This document shows positions 33,823 to 46,300 of a stretch of DNA of 64,000 nt, in pieces. Below the pieces are notes generated by a model that saw only the letters and a program-made list of their open reading frames with translations, ran no database searches and had not been told where the DNA came from. Position 1 is the first letter of the stretch, and each line of letters starts with the position of its first letter. The DNA comes from Catenulispora sp. MAP5-51 (GTDB lineage: Bacteria; Actinomycetota; Actinomycetes; Streptomycetales; Catenulisporaceae). The stretch lies in NCBI RefSeq assembly GCF_041261205.1, contig NZ_JBGCCH010000011.1:186001-250000 (forward strand), given 5' to 3'. The translations under genes and the position numbers were made by a program.

Positions 33823-36020
33823 GGCGATCCCTTCGCGGCCTCCCCGGCACCGCCGCCGACCGCCCCGACCAGATCGACGAGCTGCGCGTATTCCAGGGGG
33901 CCGGCTTCCATCAGCCGGCGCACCATGATCCGCCACCGGTGCGGGCTGTTGTCAAGATGCTGCCGAACCGCGTTTTCCAGCGGCCAGGCCGCCGGGTCGT
34001 CGGGGTGCGGGGTCCACTGGTCGTCCGGATCCGGGACGGTCACCCCCGGGATCTCCCGGCGTGCCGCGGCCTCGGCGGCCTTCAGCAGCGGTTCGGCGTC
34101 GCCGCCGGCCATCGAGGCCCGCACGGAGGGCAGCACGGCGTCGACGTTCCCGGCCGCGAGCGTCGCCACGTCCCAGACCGGTTCGGGCCCGGCGGCCTCG
34201 GCCAGGCGTCCGTGGAGCAGCGCCGAGGCGTCAGGGCTCAGATACCCGCCGAATTTCTTGAGCAGGAAGTGCAGGCGCTCGACGTCCTCGGCGGCGGCGA
34301 CGAGCTGGTAGATCCGGGCGTCGCCGAGCAGTTTGACGACGTCCGTGATCACGGTCCAGGGGATCCCCATGTGTTCCAGGACGAAGAGCACGTCGGAGCG
34401 CAGAGCCGGATCGGCGACGTCGTGGAGCATCGCCAGCCGGGTGTTCGGCGGATCCGCGGGGTCGTGCAGCAGCCGCCGCAGGGCCGCGGCGGGGGCCGCC
34501 CGGTTGGACGCCAGGGCACGGCGGGCGTCGTGCCCGACATCCGCCGCGAGCACCCGCTCGACCAGCCCCGGAGCCAGCGGCCGCCCTTCGAGCAGGGCCA
34601 TCTCGAAGGGGTTGAGCACGCCGGGCTCCTCGGACAGGACCTCCAGGCCCACGTGCGGCCGCGCGAAACACAGCAGCACGTTCGCGCTGGGGACGTCGTC
34701 GATCACGTCGTCGATGTCGTCCTCGTCCGGCAGCGCCTGCCTGGGGCCCAGGACGGCGGTGGAATCGACGAGCTCTGCGACGGTCCCGGTCCACACGAGC
34801 GAGCGGATCAACAGCACGGTCCACAGCGGGATGTCGTCGCCGATCCGCTTGTAGAGCAGGCCGCGCAGCTCCTCGGCCAGATCGGCGCGGCCGCGGGCGG
34901 CCGGCAGGATCTCCTCGCCGCTGCGCCAGGCCAGGTCCAGGACCACGCTGGCCGGGACGGCGTGCTCGATGACCTCCGCGGCGCTCAGCGTACCGAGGGA
35001 CAGACCTCTGATGATCAGAGCTCCGACGGCCTCGACGAACTCCGGCTCCTCCTCGAAACTCCCCCATCGCGGCCGCAGCGCGGTCACCGCCGCAGCGATC
35101 CGGCGCAGGGCCGCGACGTCGGGCGCGCCGACGTGCCAGGCCCCCGGCGGATAGTCGGCGAGCAGCCGGCGCCGCACCTCCTTGGGGAGGTCTTCGCGCG
35201 CCGCGGCTTCATCGAGCCCTGCGACCTGCGCAAGGAAACGTCCGCGATCACCGGCGACGCTCTCGTGGCCGTCCGCCAGCGCCAACACCTCGTCCCAGTC
35301 CAGCTGCCAGGAGCGCGATCCGGCGCCGGGCCGGTCCCAGCGCTGCACCCAGCTCTGGTCGCGCCAGCCGGGCTGGGCTGCGGGGATCGGGCCGGGCAGC
35401 CCGAGCACGCGCGCGGCCGGCAGAGCCAGACTCAGGTCGGCGGCCCCGGCCAGCACGCGCAGCAGTTCGAACTCCGCGTCGCCGGTGTCGGTGTCGGCCA
35501 AGTGCTCCGGTGAGAGCGGCAGGACCGCCGTGCCGAGGAAGCCGGCGAGTTTCGCGCGCAGATCCGGCGGCACGATCGGCCGACCGTCGACCCCGACGCG
35601 GTCGCGCAGGATCGCCAGTCGCACCCAGGCGATTCCGCTCTGTTCCAGCCGCCCGAACAGCGCGCGGTCGATGGCGGGTTCGGCGCGGCTCAGGAGTCTG
35701 CGACGTGCGGCATCCAGGCCGTGCACGGCGTCGTGGTCGCGCGTTGCCTGCCCCGGAGTGCGCGGCCGCCACGGCAGCCGCAGCTGCCAGGCCAGGGTGG
35801 TCCGGGCGGCGGGCGGTCCGTGGGTGATGACGTGGTCGATCACCGCCGGCGGCAGAGCCGGTCCGAGGCGCGCGATCCCGGCGTTGAGTTCGACGGGGCT
35901 CAGGGCATTGAGAACCAGCGGCAGATCCTCGGCCCGCGCGACCTGCGTGAACAGCAGAACCCGCGCGGCCGCGTCCGGAACCGCCGGCGGTGTGGCGCCG
36001 CCCTCGGCCGCGATGCTCAT
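33819..36020 (-). CDS. Large helical-repeat protein, partner of the following gene
   Basis: Function not recognised. 733 residues, Leu/Ala/Arg-rich and almost entirely helical, with no signal peptide or membrane segment. Repeats resembling LRV/HEAT units include RALASNRAAPAAALRRLLHD and NTRLAMLHDVADPALRSDVL. Near residue 630 the motif EPVWDVATLAAGNVDAVLPS then VRASMAGG resembles the motif in both paralogues. An acidic loop (DEDDIDDVIDD) lies mid-protein. Start at ATG 36020, after GGCGGGGG. The 4-base overlap with the next gene indicates coupled synthesis, so the two products may form a complex. Confidence 0.75.
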   Translation of the reverse strand: MSIAAEGGATPPAVPDAAARVLLFTQVARAEDLPLVLNALSPVELNAGIARLGPALPPAVIDHVITHGPPAARTTLAWQLRLPWRPRTPGQATRDHDAVHGLDAARRRLLSRAEPAIDRALFGRLEQSGIAWVRLAILRDRVGVDGRPIVPPDLRAKLAGFLGTAVLPLSPEHLADTDTGDAEFELLRVLAGAADLSLALPAARVLGLPGPIPAAQPGWRDQSWVQRWDRPGAGSRSWQLDWDEVLALADGHESVAGDRGRFLAQVAGLDEAAAREDLPKEVRRRLLADYPPGAWHVGAPDVAALRRIAAAVTALRPRWGSFEEEPEFVEAVGALIIRGLSLGTLSAAEVIEHAVPASVVLDLAWRSGEEILPAARGRADLAEELRGLLYKRIGDDIPLWTVLLIRSLVWTGTVAELVDSTAVLGPRQALPDEDDIDDVIDDVPSANVLLCFARPHVGLEVLSEEPGVLNPFEMALLEGRPLAPGLVERVLAADVGHDARRALASNRAAPAAALRRLLHDPADPPNTRLAMLHDVADPALRSDVLFVLEHMGIPWTVITDVVKLLGDARIYQLVAAAEDVERLHFLLKKFGGYLSPDASALLHGRLAEAAGPEPVWDVATLAAGNVDAVLPSVRASMAGGDAEPLLKAAEAAARREIPGVTVPDPDDQWTPHPDDPAAWPLENAVRQHLDNSPHRWRIMVRRLMEAGPLEYAQLVDLVGAVGGGAGEAAKGSP

Positions 36021-36190
36021 GGCCCCCGCCTTGCCTCCCGCCTGCGCGCTTGTGTGGCATGACCATGATGCCGCACGCGGGTGCCCGGGACACGTAGCCG
36101 GAAGTCGTTGCCTGATGTCACCCGGCCGGCCATCCGAACAGCGATCCGAACAGTCGGCCGTCCGGTGAGCCGACAAGGGCAGCCGACCGG

Positions 36191-37333
36191 TCAGCCGGCC
36201 CGGCCGAGCACCTCCAGCGCCTGGTCGGCGATCTCGATCTCCTCGTCGGTCGGCACCACCAGCACCGCCGTCTCGGCCCAGTACGGCGAGATGTACCGCG
36301 CTTCCTTCGACTCCTGCCCGTTGCGCTTCGGGCTCACCGCGATCCCCAGTTTCTCCAGCCCGGCGACCGCACCGGCCCGCACCATCGCCGAGTTCTCGCC
36401 GACCCCGGCGGTGAACACCACGGCGTCGACGCGCCCCAGCGCGGCCAGGTAGGCGCCGATGTACTTGCGGATGCGGTAGCAGTACGCGTCCAGCGCGAGC
36501 CGCGCGGCCTCGTCGCCCTTCGTCGCGGCGGCGTCGATGTCGCGCAGGTCGTTGCTGCCGCCCAGGGCCAGCAGGCCGCTCTCCTTGTTCAGCGTCGCGT
36601 CGATCTCCTCGGCGCCGCGGCCGGTCTGCCGCGCGATGTACGCCGGGACCGCCGGGTCCAGGTCGCCGGAGCGGGTGCCCATGATCAGGCCTTCGAGCGG
36701 GGTCAGGCCCATCGAGGTGTCAACACTCTTACCCTCGCGCACCGCGCAGACGCTGGCGCCGTTGCCCAGGTGCAGCACGATCATGTTCACCTCCTCCGGG
36801 CGCCGTCCCAGCAGCTCCGCCGCGCGCCGGGAGACGTACTGGTGCGACGTGCCGTGGAAGCCGTAACGCCGGACCCCGAGGTCCTCGCGCCATTCCTTCG
36901 GGACCGCGTAGGTGTAGGCGTGCGCCGGAAGCGTCTGATGGAACGCCGTGTCGAACACCGCCACCTGCGGCGTGTCCGGGAACGCCGAGCGCGCCGCCTC
37001 GATCAGGGTCAGGTTCGCCGGGTTGTGCAGCGGTGCCAGCGGAATCAGGTCCCTGATGGTGTCGCAGACCTCGTCATCGATCTTCGTCGGGCCGCGGAAC
37101 CGGTCGCCGCCGTGCACCACCCGGTGCCCGACCGCGGCCAGGTTCGAGCGGTCCAGGGCCTCCTGGAGCTCGTCCAGCACCACCCGCATGCCGGCCGCGT
37201 GGTCGGCGACGCTGCCGGCGGACTCGCCGATGCGCTCGACGATGCCGACCGCCAGCCGCTCGCGGTCGTCCATGTCGAGCAGCTGGTACTTGATCGACGA
37301 CGAGCCGGAGTTCAGGACGAGGACCTGCTTCAC
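36191..37333 (-). CDS. ackA: Acetate kinase
   Basis: 380-residue kinase that converts acetyl phosphate and ADP to acetate and ATP. Family motifs are intact: VLVLNSGSSSIKYQLL at the N-terminus, GHRVVHGGDRF, AVFDTAFHQTLP, RRYGFHGTSHQYV and the second signature VDTSMGLTPLEGLIMGTRSG. It is about 15-20 residues shorter than Streptomyces homologues in the loop after VERIGE, which looks like ordinary variation. ATG overlaps the pta stop (ATGA). With pta and the divergent xfp it completes a phosphoketolase-to-acetate route. Confidence 0.95.
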   Translation of the reverse strand: MKQVLVLNSGSSSIKYQLLDMDDRERLAVGIVERIGESAGSVADHAAGMRVVLDELQEALDRSNLAAVGHRVVHGGDRFRGPTKIDDEVCDTIRDLIPLAPLHNPANLTLIEAARSAFPDTPQVAVFDTAFHQTLPAHAYTYAVPKEWREDLGVRRYGFHGTSHQYVSRRAAELLGRRPEEVNMIVLHLGNGASVCAVREGKSVDTSMGLTPLEGLIMGTRSGDLDPAVPAYIARQTGRGAEEIDATLNKESGLLALGGSNDLRDIDAAATKGDEAARLALDAYCYRIRKYIGAYLAALGRVDAVVFTAGVGENSAMVRAGAVAGLEKLGIAVSPKRNGQESKEARYISPYWAETAVLVVPTDEEIEIADQALEVLGRAG

Positions 37334-39483
37334 CGTCCGCTCACCTCGTTCACGTTCTCCTCGCCCTGAGCCTGCACGGCCGTGATCACGATCGTGTTCA
37401 CGATGTCCTGCACCAGCGCCCCGCGCGACAGGTCGTTGACCGGCCTGCGCAGTCCCTGCAGCACCGGCCCGACCGCGACCGCCCCGGCACTGCGCTGCAC
37501 CGCCTTGTAGAGGTTGTTGCCGGTGTTCAGGTCCGGGACGATGAACACCGTCGCACGCCCGGCCACCGCGCTGCCGGGCAGTTTGAGCGCCGCGACCTCC
37601 GGATCGGCGGCGGCGTCGTATTGGATCGGGCCGTCCAGCGGCAGGTCCGGGTCGCGTTCGTGGGCCAGCTTAGCGGCCGCGCGGACCTTCTCGACGTCCT
37701 GTCCGGACCCTGATTCGCCGCTGGAGTACGACAGCATCGCGACCCGCGGCGGCACGCCGAAGGCCGCGGCGGTGCGGGCCGAGGAGACCGCGATGTCGGC
37801 GAGCTGTTCGGCGTCCGGGTCGGGGATGACCGCACAGTCGCCGTACACCAGGACCCGGTCGGCGAGCAGCATGAAGAAGACGCTGGAGACCACCGAGACG
37901 CCCGGCTCGGTGCGGATGATCTCGAAGGCCGGCCGGATGGTGTGCGCGGTGGTGTGCACGGCCCCGGACACCATGCCGTCGGCGCGGCCGGTGTGGACCA
38001 TCATCGTGCCGAAGTAGGAGACGTCCTGGACGATGTCGCGGGCCTTGTCCAGGGTCATGCCCTTGTGCTCGCGCAGCCGGGTGTAAACGCGTGCGAACTC
38101 CTCGACCAGGACCGGGTCGGCCGGGCTGACGATCCGCACCCCGGCCAGGTCCAGGCCCAGGGCGTTGGCCCGCGCCCGCACCTTCTCCTCCTCCCCCAGG
38201 ACGAGCAGGTCGGCGGCGCCGCGCCGGGCCACGATGTCGGCGGCGCGCAGGATCCGGTCGTCGCCGCCCTCGGGCAGCACGATGCGCCGGCGCTGCGACC
38301 GGGCCCGCTCCAGCAGCTGCGCCTGGAACATCAGCGGCGTCACGGCGACCGAGCGCGTCACGTTGAGCCGGTTCAGCAGCACCGAGGTGTCGACGCCGCG
38401 TGCGAAGGCGCCGAGCGCGGTCTCGGCCTTGCCCGGGTGCGCCACGGTGATCTCGCCGCGCACCGCCGCCAGGTGCAGCGCGGTCGGCAGCGTGTCCTCG
38501 GGGCTGGCGATGATCGGCAGCGGCGAGGACACGCCTTCCAACAACCGCGAGACGCTGGCCGGGAGGGTGAACCCGCCGGTGAGGAAGACCCCTGACAAAG
38601 CGGGGAAGTTCGCGGCCTCGTGCGCGGCCAGCAGGCCGGGCACCAGACCCGCGGTGCGGTCCCCGGGCGCGATGATCGCGACGCCCTCGGTGAGCCGGTC
38701 CAGCACGTTCGGCAGCGACATCGCCGCCACGACCAGGGAGGCCGCCTCACGGTCCAGCAGGGCCTCGTCGCCGCTGATCAACCGGCCGTCGGCGGCGTCG
38801 ACCAGGTCGCGGATGGTCGGCGCGGTCAGGCCGGGGACCTCGGGGATGGTGTAGACCAGCGGCGCGGCGGCGTCCCCCTCCGGCCCCAGCACCGCGGCGA
38901 TCTCCCGCCGCACCTCCTCCTGGGCACCGGCCCGCACGCGGTTGACGACCACGGCCAGTTCGGTGGCGTGCAGCCGGGTCAGCTCCTGGCGGGAGACCCG
39001 GACCACCGCGGCCACGTCCTGCGCGGTGCGCTCCATGCCGCCGACCACCAGCAGCACCGGCAGTCCGAGGTTGGCCGCGACGTTGGCGTTGAAGCCGAAC
39101 TCGGTGGTGTTCGCGGCGTCGGTGAAGTCCGAGCCGACCACGACCACGGCTTCGCAGCGTGCTGCCAAGGCCCGGTAGCGGTCGACGATCGTCTCGACCG
39201 CGCGCGCCGGGTCCAGGTGCACCGCGTCGTAGGTGGTGCCGACGCAGTCCTCGTAGGGTTCGTCGATGCGGTAGCGGGTGCGGATCAGGTCCACGACCGC
39301 GTCGACCGCCCCGCCGCCGGGCACCACCGGCCGGAACACCCCGAGCCGCCGCACCCGCCGCGACATGGCCTCGGCCACCCCGAGGGCGACGACCGTCTTC
39401 CCGCTGGCGGCGTCGGTCGCGGTGATGTACAGGCCCTGCGCCGCGGTCGCCTCCCGATCCACTCCGTCCACATCCGCGATCAT
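37330..39483 (-). CDS. pta: Phosphate acetyltransferase (long, DRTGG-containing form)
   Basis: 717-residue enzyme interconverting acetyl-CoA and acetyl phosphate. The N-terminal P-loop/dethiobiotin synthetase-like domain ([18 protein letters not shown]) and a DRTGG-type middle domain precede the catalytic C-terminal domain ([51 protein letters not shown]). Length fits the multi-domain Pta of actinobacteria and enterics. The frame stays open far upstream opposite xfp, but ATG 39483 begins the conserved domain. Overlaps ackA by 4 bases. The divergent xfp starts 66 bp away. Confidence 0.94.
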   Translation of the reverse strand: MIADVDGVDREATAAQGLYITATDAASGKTVVALGVAEAMSRRVRRLGVFRPVVPGGGAVDAVVDLIRTRYRIDEPYEDCVGTTYDAVHLDPARAVETIVDRYRALAARCEAVVVVGSDFTDAANTTEFGFNANVAANLGLPVLLVVGGMERTAQDVAAVVRVSRQELTRLHATELAVVVNRVRAGAQEEVRREIAAVLGPEGDAAAPLVYTIPEVPGLTAPTIRDLVDAADGRLISGDEALLDREAASLVVAAMSLPNVLDRLTEGVAIIAPGDRTAGLVPGLLAAHEAANFPALSGVFLTGGFTLPASVSRLLEGVSSPLPIIASPEDTLPTALHLAAVRGEITVAHPGKAETALGAFARGVDTSVLLNRLNVTRSVAVTPLMFQAQLLERARSQRRRIVLPEGGDDRILRAADIVARRGAADLLVLGEEEKVRARANALGLDLAGVRIVSPADPVLVEEFARVYTRLREHKGMTLDKARDIVQDVSYFGTMMVHTGRADGMVSGAVHTTAHTIRPAFEIIRTEPGVSVVSSVFFMLLADRVLVYGDCAVIPDPDAEQLADIAVSSARTAAAFGVPPRVAMLSYSSGESGSGQDVEKVRAAAKLAHERDPDLPLDGPIQYDAAADPEVAALKLPGSAVAGRATVFIVPDLNTGNNLYKAVQRSAGAVAVGPVLQGLRRPVNDLSRGALVQDIVNTIVITAVQAQGEENVNEVSGR

Positions 39484-39549
39484 GCCAGGATGACCCGTCC
39501 GGCGCAGCACAAGGGGCGCGGCCTGCGACAGCCGACGGAGGCTGGTCGG

Positions 39550-41952
39550 GTGACACGCCTTTCTCGAACCTCGCAGCGCAAGGGCCCGCTGTCCGCCAAG
39601 GACCTCGACGCCGTCAACGCCTACTGGCGCGCCGCCAACTATCTGTCGGTGGGCCAGATCTATCTGCTGGACAATCCGCTGATGCGCCGGCCGCTGAGCC
39701 TGGACGACGTCAAGCCGCGGCTGCTGGGCCACTGGGGCACCACGCCGGGGCTGAACTTCATCTATGCGCACATGAACCGGGTCATCAAGGCCCGGGACCT
39801 GGACGCCATCTACGTCGCCGGTCCCGGGCACGGCGGTCCCGGCGTGCTGGCGAGCGTCTATCTGGAGGGGACCTACAGCGAGGTCTACCCGGGGATCGGC
39901 CAGGACGAGGAGGGGATGCGCAAGCTGTTCCGCCAGTTCTCCTTCCCCGGCGGCGTGCCCTCGCACGTCGCGCCGGAGACCCCGGGCTCGATCCACGAGG
40001 GCGGCGAGCTGGGCTACTCGCTGGTCCACGCCTACGGCGCCGCGTTCGACAACCCGGACCTGCTGGTCTGCGCGGTGGTCGGCGACGGCGAGGCGGAGAC
40101 CGGGCCGCTGGCCGGATCCTGGCACTCGAACAAGTTCGTGAACCCCGTGCGCGACGGCACGGTGCTGCCGATCCTGCACCTGAACGGCTACAAGATCGCC
40201 AACCCGACCGTGCTGTCCCGGATCCCGCAGGCCGAGCTGGAGCAGCTGATGCGGGGCTACGGCTACGAGCCGTTCACCGTCGTCAGCGAGGAGGGCGCGG
40301 ACCCGCTGGAGGCGCACCAGGCGATGGCCGCGACGCTGGACGCGATGCTCGACCGCATCGCGGACATCCGGACGCGGGCGGCCAACGGCAAGGACGGCGG
40401 CGCGCGCCCGGCGTGGCCGATGCTGATCCTGCGCACGCCGAAGGGCTGGACCGGCCCGAAGACGGTGGACGGCAAGCGCACGGAGGACTCCTGGCGCTCG
40501 CACCAGGTCCCGATGTCCGACGTGCACACCAATCCGGCGCATCTGAAGGTGCTGGAGGAGTGGATGCGCTCCTACCGTCCCGAGGAGCTGTTCGACCCGG
40601 CCGGCACGCTGATGCCGGAGCTGGCCGCGCTGGCCCCGGCCGGCAGCCGGCGCATGGGCGCCAACCCGCACGCCAACGGCGGCGTCCTGCTGCGGGACCT
40701 GAAGATGCCCGACTTCCGCGACTACGCGGTCGACCCGATCGGCCACGGCATCGAACACGCGGAGTCCACCAAGGTCCTGGGCACCTTCCTGCGCGACATC
40801 ATGACCGACAGCTCGGGGGCCGACAACTTCCGGGTCTTCGGGCCCGACGAGACGGCGTCCAACCGGCTGCAGGCGCTGTTCGAGGCGACCGGGCGGATGT
40901 GGAACGCCGAGACGGTGCCGTGGGACGACGAGCACCTGTCGGTGGACGGCCGGGTCCTGGAGCCGCTGAGCGAGCACATGTGCCAGGGCTGGCTGGAGGG
41001 CTACCTGCTGACCGGGCGGCACGGGTTCTTCTCGTGCTACGAGGCGTTCATCCACATCGTCGACTCGATGTTCAACCAGCACGCGAAGTGGCTGAAGACG
41101 ACCCGCCACATCCCCTGGCGCGCCCCGATCGCCTCCCTGAACTACCTGCTGACCTCGCACGTGTGGCGCCAGGACCACAACGGCTTCTCGCACCAGGACC
41201 CCGGCTTCATCGACCACGTGGTGAACAAGAAGGCCGACGTGATCCGCGTCTACCTGCCACCGGACGCGAACACCCTGCTGTCGGTGGCGGACCACTGCCT
41301 GCGCTCGCGGGACTACGTGAACGTCATCGTCGCCGGCAAACAGCCGCAGCTGCAGTACCTGTCGATGGACGAGGCGATCGTGCACTGCACCCGCGGCATC
41401 GGCATCTGGGGGTGGGCCTCCACCGACGGCGACGGCGAACCGGACCTGGTGATGGGCTGCGCCGGCGACGTCCCCACGATGGAGACCCTGGCGGCGGTGG
41501 ACATCCTGCGCCAGCACTTCCCGGACCTGAAGATCCGGGTGGTGAACGTCGTGGACCTGATGCGCCTGCAAGGCAGCAACGAGCACCCGCACGGCCTGGA
41601 CGACAAAGAGTTCGACGCCCTGTTCACCACCGCGAAGCCGGTGGTGTTCACCTACCACGGCTACCCGTGGCTGATCCACAGGCTGACATACCGCCGCACC
41701 AACCACGTGAACTTCCACGTCCGCGGCTACAAGGAGGAGGGCACCACGACGACGCCGTTCGACATGGCGATGCTGAACGACATCGACCGCTACCACCTGG
41801 CGATCGACGCGATCGACCGCGTCCCGGGCCTGGCCGAGCGCGCCGGGCACGTGCGCCAGCAACTGCTGGACGCGCGGTTGAAGGCGCGGCAGTACACGCG
41901 GGAGTTCGGGGAGGATGATCCGGCGATTTCGGGGTGGGTGTGGCCTTACTGA
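39550..41952 (+). CDS. xfp: Xylulose-5-phosphate/fructose-6-phosphate phosphoketolase
   Basis: 800-residue thiamine-diphosphate enzyme that splits xylulose 5-phosphate (and often fructose 6-phosphate) with phosphate to acetyl phosphate. Signatures: [20 protein letters not shown], the ThDP motif [14 protein letters not shown] through NGYKIANPT, and the C-terminal [18 protein letters not shown]. Normal length. GTG start with GGAGG eight bases upstream. Divergent from pta-ackA, whose products use the acetyl phosphate to make acetyl-CoA or acetate plus ATP. Its stop overlaps the next minus-strand gene by 7 bp. Confidence 0.95.
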   Translation: MTRLSRTSQRKGPLSAKDLDAVNAYWRAANYLSVGQIYLLDNPLMRRPLSLDDVKPRLLGHWGTTPGLNFIYAHMNRVIKARDLDAIYVAGPGHGGPGVLASVYLEGTYSEVYPGIGQDEEGMRKLFRQFSFPGGVPSHVAPETPGSIHEGGELGYSLVHAYGAAFDNPDLLVCAVVGDGEAETGPLAGSWHSNKFVNPVRDGTVLPILHLNGYKIANPTVLSRIPQAELEQLMRGYGYEPFTVVSEEGADPLEAHQAMAATLDAMLDRIADIRTRAANGKDGGARPAWPMLILRTPKGWTGPKTVDGKRTEDSWRSHQVPMSDVHTNPAHLKVLEEWMRSYRPEELFDPAGTLMPELAALAPAGSRRMGANPHANGGVLLRDLKMPDFRDYAVDPIGHGIEHAESTKVLGTFLRDIMTDSSGADNFRVFGPDETASNRLQALFEATGRMWNAETVPWDDEHLSVDGRVLEPLSEHMCQGWLEGYLLTGRHGFFSCYEAFIHIVDSMFNQHAKWLKTTRHIPWRAPIASLNYLLTSHVWRQDHNGFSHQDPGFIDHVVNKKADVIRVYLPPDANTLLSVADHCLRSRDYVNVIVAGKQPQLQYLSMDEAIVHCTRGIGIWGWASTDGDGEPDLVMGCAGDVPTMETLAAVDILRQHFPDLKIRVVNVVDLMRLQGSNEHPHGLDDKEFDALFTTAKPVVFTYHGYPWLIHRLTYRRTNHVNFHVRGYKEEGTTTTPFDMAMLNDIDRYHLAIDAIDRVPGLAERAGHVRQQLLDARLKARQYTREFGEDDPAISGWVWPY

Positions 41953-42215
41953 GGGCTTTGCCCCGTTGACACGACCTCGGCCGCCCGCTCAAGCATGCGG
42001 CGCATGATTTCCGGCGGGATCCCGGGATTCATGGCGGTGTTCTGGGCGATGCAGGTGCCCAACGAGCAGCCGCACTCCAGGAGAAGGAGTGAGACCAGGG
42101 CCTCGGCGGGAAGGGCCGGGTTGCGCCATGCTCGCCAGCTGACGTCGCGACGGTCGGCGTCCTGGGCGAGCCTGGCCGCGGATTCGGCGGAGCGCCGCGT
42201 CGGGCCAGCCGACAT
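41946..42215 (-). CDS. Hypothetical protein with LRV-like segment
   Basis: Not recognised. 89 residues from ATG 42215; an earlier in-frame ATG at 42323 would add 36 mostly Ser/Ala/Arg residues. The part [20 protein letters not shown] and [19 protein letters not shown] has the N-P-x-x-P-x-x-x-L pattern of leucine-rich-repeat-variant units, as do the larger proteins at 32-36 kb. It overlaps the divergent gene on the plus strand head to head, so at most one of the two start regions shown can be right as drawn. Confidence 0.5.
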   Translation of the reverse strand: MSAGPTRRSAESAARLAQDADRRDVSWRAWRNPALPAEALVSLLLLECGCSLGTCIAQNTAMNPGIPPEIMRRMLERAAEVVSTGQSPQ

Positions 42216-42708
42216 CAAGGCCGGGGTCGCCGACGCTCCGGCCGGAACCGCGCTCACCGACCTCGAAGCGCTGGCAGGGTGGCTCGCCGCCCGGCCGCCC
42301 GATGAGCGCGCCGAGCCGTTCACCTATGTCGTCATCCCCGACGGGGTCCTGCGCGTTGCTCCTCGGCGCAGCGAGCATGTGGCCTGCGCGGCCGGGGCGG
42401 CGGTGCTGGCCGCCGGCGAGATCGGCTTCGAACGGCGCGCCGGGCGGTGGTGCGTCGCGTCGGTCAGCAACCAGTCGACCGGCTACTGCCCTGACGTGGC
42501 GTGCTGGTCGGCGGTCGCCGGTGCCTTGGACCGGCTCGGCGTGGGCCGCCCCGCCGCGTTCACGAGCGAGGTCCCGTTCCGTCGCTGTGTCGGCTGCGGT
42601 GAGGTGAACCTGGTCCGCGATGGCGAGGGCTTCTGCGTCTTCTGCGACGCCGAGCTGCCGTCCGCCTGGAACATCAGCACTCAGATTTCACCCGATCCCC
42701 TGGTTTGA
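42121..42708 (+). CDS. Zinc-ribbon-containing hypothetical protein
   Basis: Family not named. The conserved core (about residues 40-190) has PFTYVVIPDGVLRVAPRRSE, SNQSTGYCPDVACWSAVAGA and a C-terminal zinc ribbon, RRCVGCGEVNLVRDG plus FCVFCDAELPSAWN, with CxxC pairs. The layout is familiar from actinobacterial proteins of unknown role. The start is a problem: no ATG or GTG lies in frame near the core, the nearest being TTG at 42121 or ATGs from 41995, all inside the gene on the other strand. I list the TTG version. Followed by the geosmin synthase gene after 48 bp. Confidence 0.6.
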   Translation: MRHARQLTSRRSASWASLAADSAERRVGPADIKAGVADAPAGTALTDLEALAGWLAARPPDERAEPFTYVVIPDGVLRVAPRRSEHVACAAGAAVLAAGEIGFERRAGRWCVASVSNQSTGYCPDVACWSAVAGALDRLGVGRPAAFTSEVPFRRCVGCGEVNLVRDGEGFCVFCDAELPSAWNISTQISPDPLV

Positions 42709-44946
<2,238 letters not shown>

Positions 44947-45023
44947 TCTACTCCGCTGTGGCGGTACGCACGACCCGGGGCCGGCGCGAACCGGGCGGCC
45001 ACGCCCCGCAGTCCCGCGAACGC

Positions 45024-46181
45024 CTACCCGGCGAACACCCCGCCAGCCCCGAACACCATCTCCGCGAACCGCTCCCCGATCACCCGGTACCCGGCCGCCG
45101 TCGGGTGCAGCCCCTCGCCGAGGAGTTCGTCGGCCTCGTCCAGGGCCAGCAGCCGCAATCCGTCCAGATAGAAGATGTTCGGGTCCTGCTTCGCCCGCTC
45201 CGCCACGATCCGCCGCAGCTCCCGCCGCACCACCTCCAGTGTCAGCGCCCCGGCGGCCACGGTCGCCGGGTCGCCGGTCGCGTGGAAGACGTCCTCGCGC
45301 CAGACCGTCGGGCCCGGCGTCCGCTCCAGGGCCGGGCAGGCGATCGGCGCGACGACCAGCAGCGGCGTGCCCGGGTGCCCCTCGCGGACGGTGTCCAGGA
45401 AGCCGTGCACGGTCGGGCCGAGGGTGCGCAGCCGGTAGGCGGCCCTGGCGGTGAAGTTGATGCCCAGCTTCAGGCTGATCAGGTCGGCCTGGGCGTCGCG
45501 GATGGAGCGCGCGACGAAGGGGTCCAGGAAACAGTTCCCTGACAAGCCGAGGTTCACCGGGTCGACGCCGGCGGCGCGGGCCGCGATCACCGGCCAGACG
45601 CCCAGCGGCGACTCGGCCTCGTTGCACGCGCTGATCGAGCTCCCGTGGTGCAGCCACTTCCGGTTCCCGGTCGGGGTCGGCGGCTCGACGTCGGCGTCCG
45701 CGCGCAGGGCCGCCAGTTCGGTCCTCGCCCAGTGCGGCAGCCAGATCTCGATCTCCTTCGGCCCGGCCGGCAGCGCCGGGAAGCGCACCGTCGCGGGCCG
45801 GCCGGCCACGAAGCCGACCTGCGTCATCGTCAGGTCCATCAACTGCACGTTGCCCACCGGGGCGGGCACCGGCTCGCCGACCGCGACGCCGTCGCACGTG
45901 ATCTCGAAGGTCCCCGCGTCGTCCGGCCGGGGCTCGTTCTCCGCCATCATCGGGACCGTGGTCAGCACGTCCAGCTCGATCACCGTGGCCGCGCTCCGGA
46001 AGGCCAGCCGCACCCCGGATCCGGCCGTGGCCTGGCGCTCCATCGACGCGTCCGACTGCGCGACGGTCCACTCCGGCAGCCGCCGGGGCAGGACGCCGAC
46101 CTCCGTCGGGACGACCTCCAGGGCCCCGCGGATCTCGGCCGGCCCGTCGGTGAGCGGCACCTGCCGCAGCGCGTCTGTCAT
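45024..46181 (-). CDS. SGNH/GDSL-type hydrolase with N-terminal beta domain
   Basis: 385-residue predicted esterase/lipase-fold protein. The N-terminal 170 residues are beta-rich (RLAFRSAATVIELDVLTT; PATVRFPALPAGPKEIEIWL). The C-terminal SGNH domain has the nucleophile block LHHGSSISAC, GLSGNCFLDP, the KLGINF equivalent of the Asn block, and the Asp-His pair in GLHPTAAGYRVIGERF. No signal peptide, so cytoplasmic, which is less usual. Start ATG 46181; ATG 46208 in the same frame is possible and adds nine residues. Carbohydrate esters are common substrates, but none is proved here. Confidence 0.85.
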   Translation of the reverse strand: MTDALRQVPLTDGPAEIRGALEVVPTEVGVLPRRLPEWTVAQSDASMERQATAGSGVRLAFRSAATVIELDVLTTVPMMAENEPRPDDAGTFEITCDGVAVGEPVPAPVGNVQLMDLTMTQVGFVAGRPATVRFPALPAGPKEIEIWLPHWARTELAALRADADVEPPTPTGNRKWLHHGSSISACNEAESPLGVWPVIAARAAGVDPVNLGLSGNCFLDPFVARSIRDAQADLISLKLGINFTARAAYRLRTLGPTVHGFLDTVREGHPGTPLLVVAPIACPALERTPGPTVWREDVFHATGDPATVAAGALTLEVVRRELRRIVAERAKQDPNIFYLDGLRLLALDEADELLGEGLHPTAAGYRVIGERFAEMVFGAGGVFAG

Positions 46182-46300
46182 ACCGTCGAAGGTAACAGGG
46201 AAGATCACCGGCGGTCGCGCAGAATTGGGGGGCCAGCCCTACCCCGACTCGGGTGGCAGCTCTCTGACCTGCTGGCCCCTGGCTCGGCCATCGTGGAGCC

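Noticed and set aside
36191-37333. Possible small internal deletion in acetate kinase
   Set aside because: The protein is only 15-20 residues short, in a variable surface loop, and every catalytic motif is present; ordinary length variation explains it.
37330-41862. A minus-strand open frame of about 1500 codons opposite xfp
   Set aside because: Only its first-third downstream part (pta) has family motifs; the upstream stretch is the antisense of xfp and has the Arg/His/Gln/Val-rich look of a GC-rich shadow frame.
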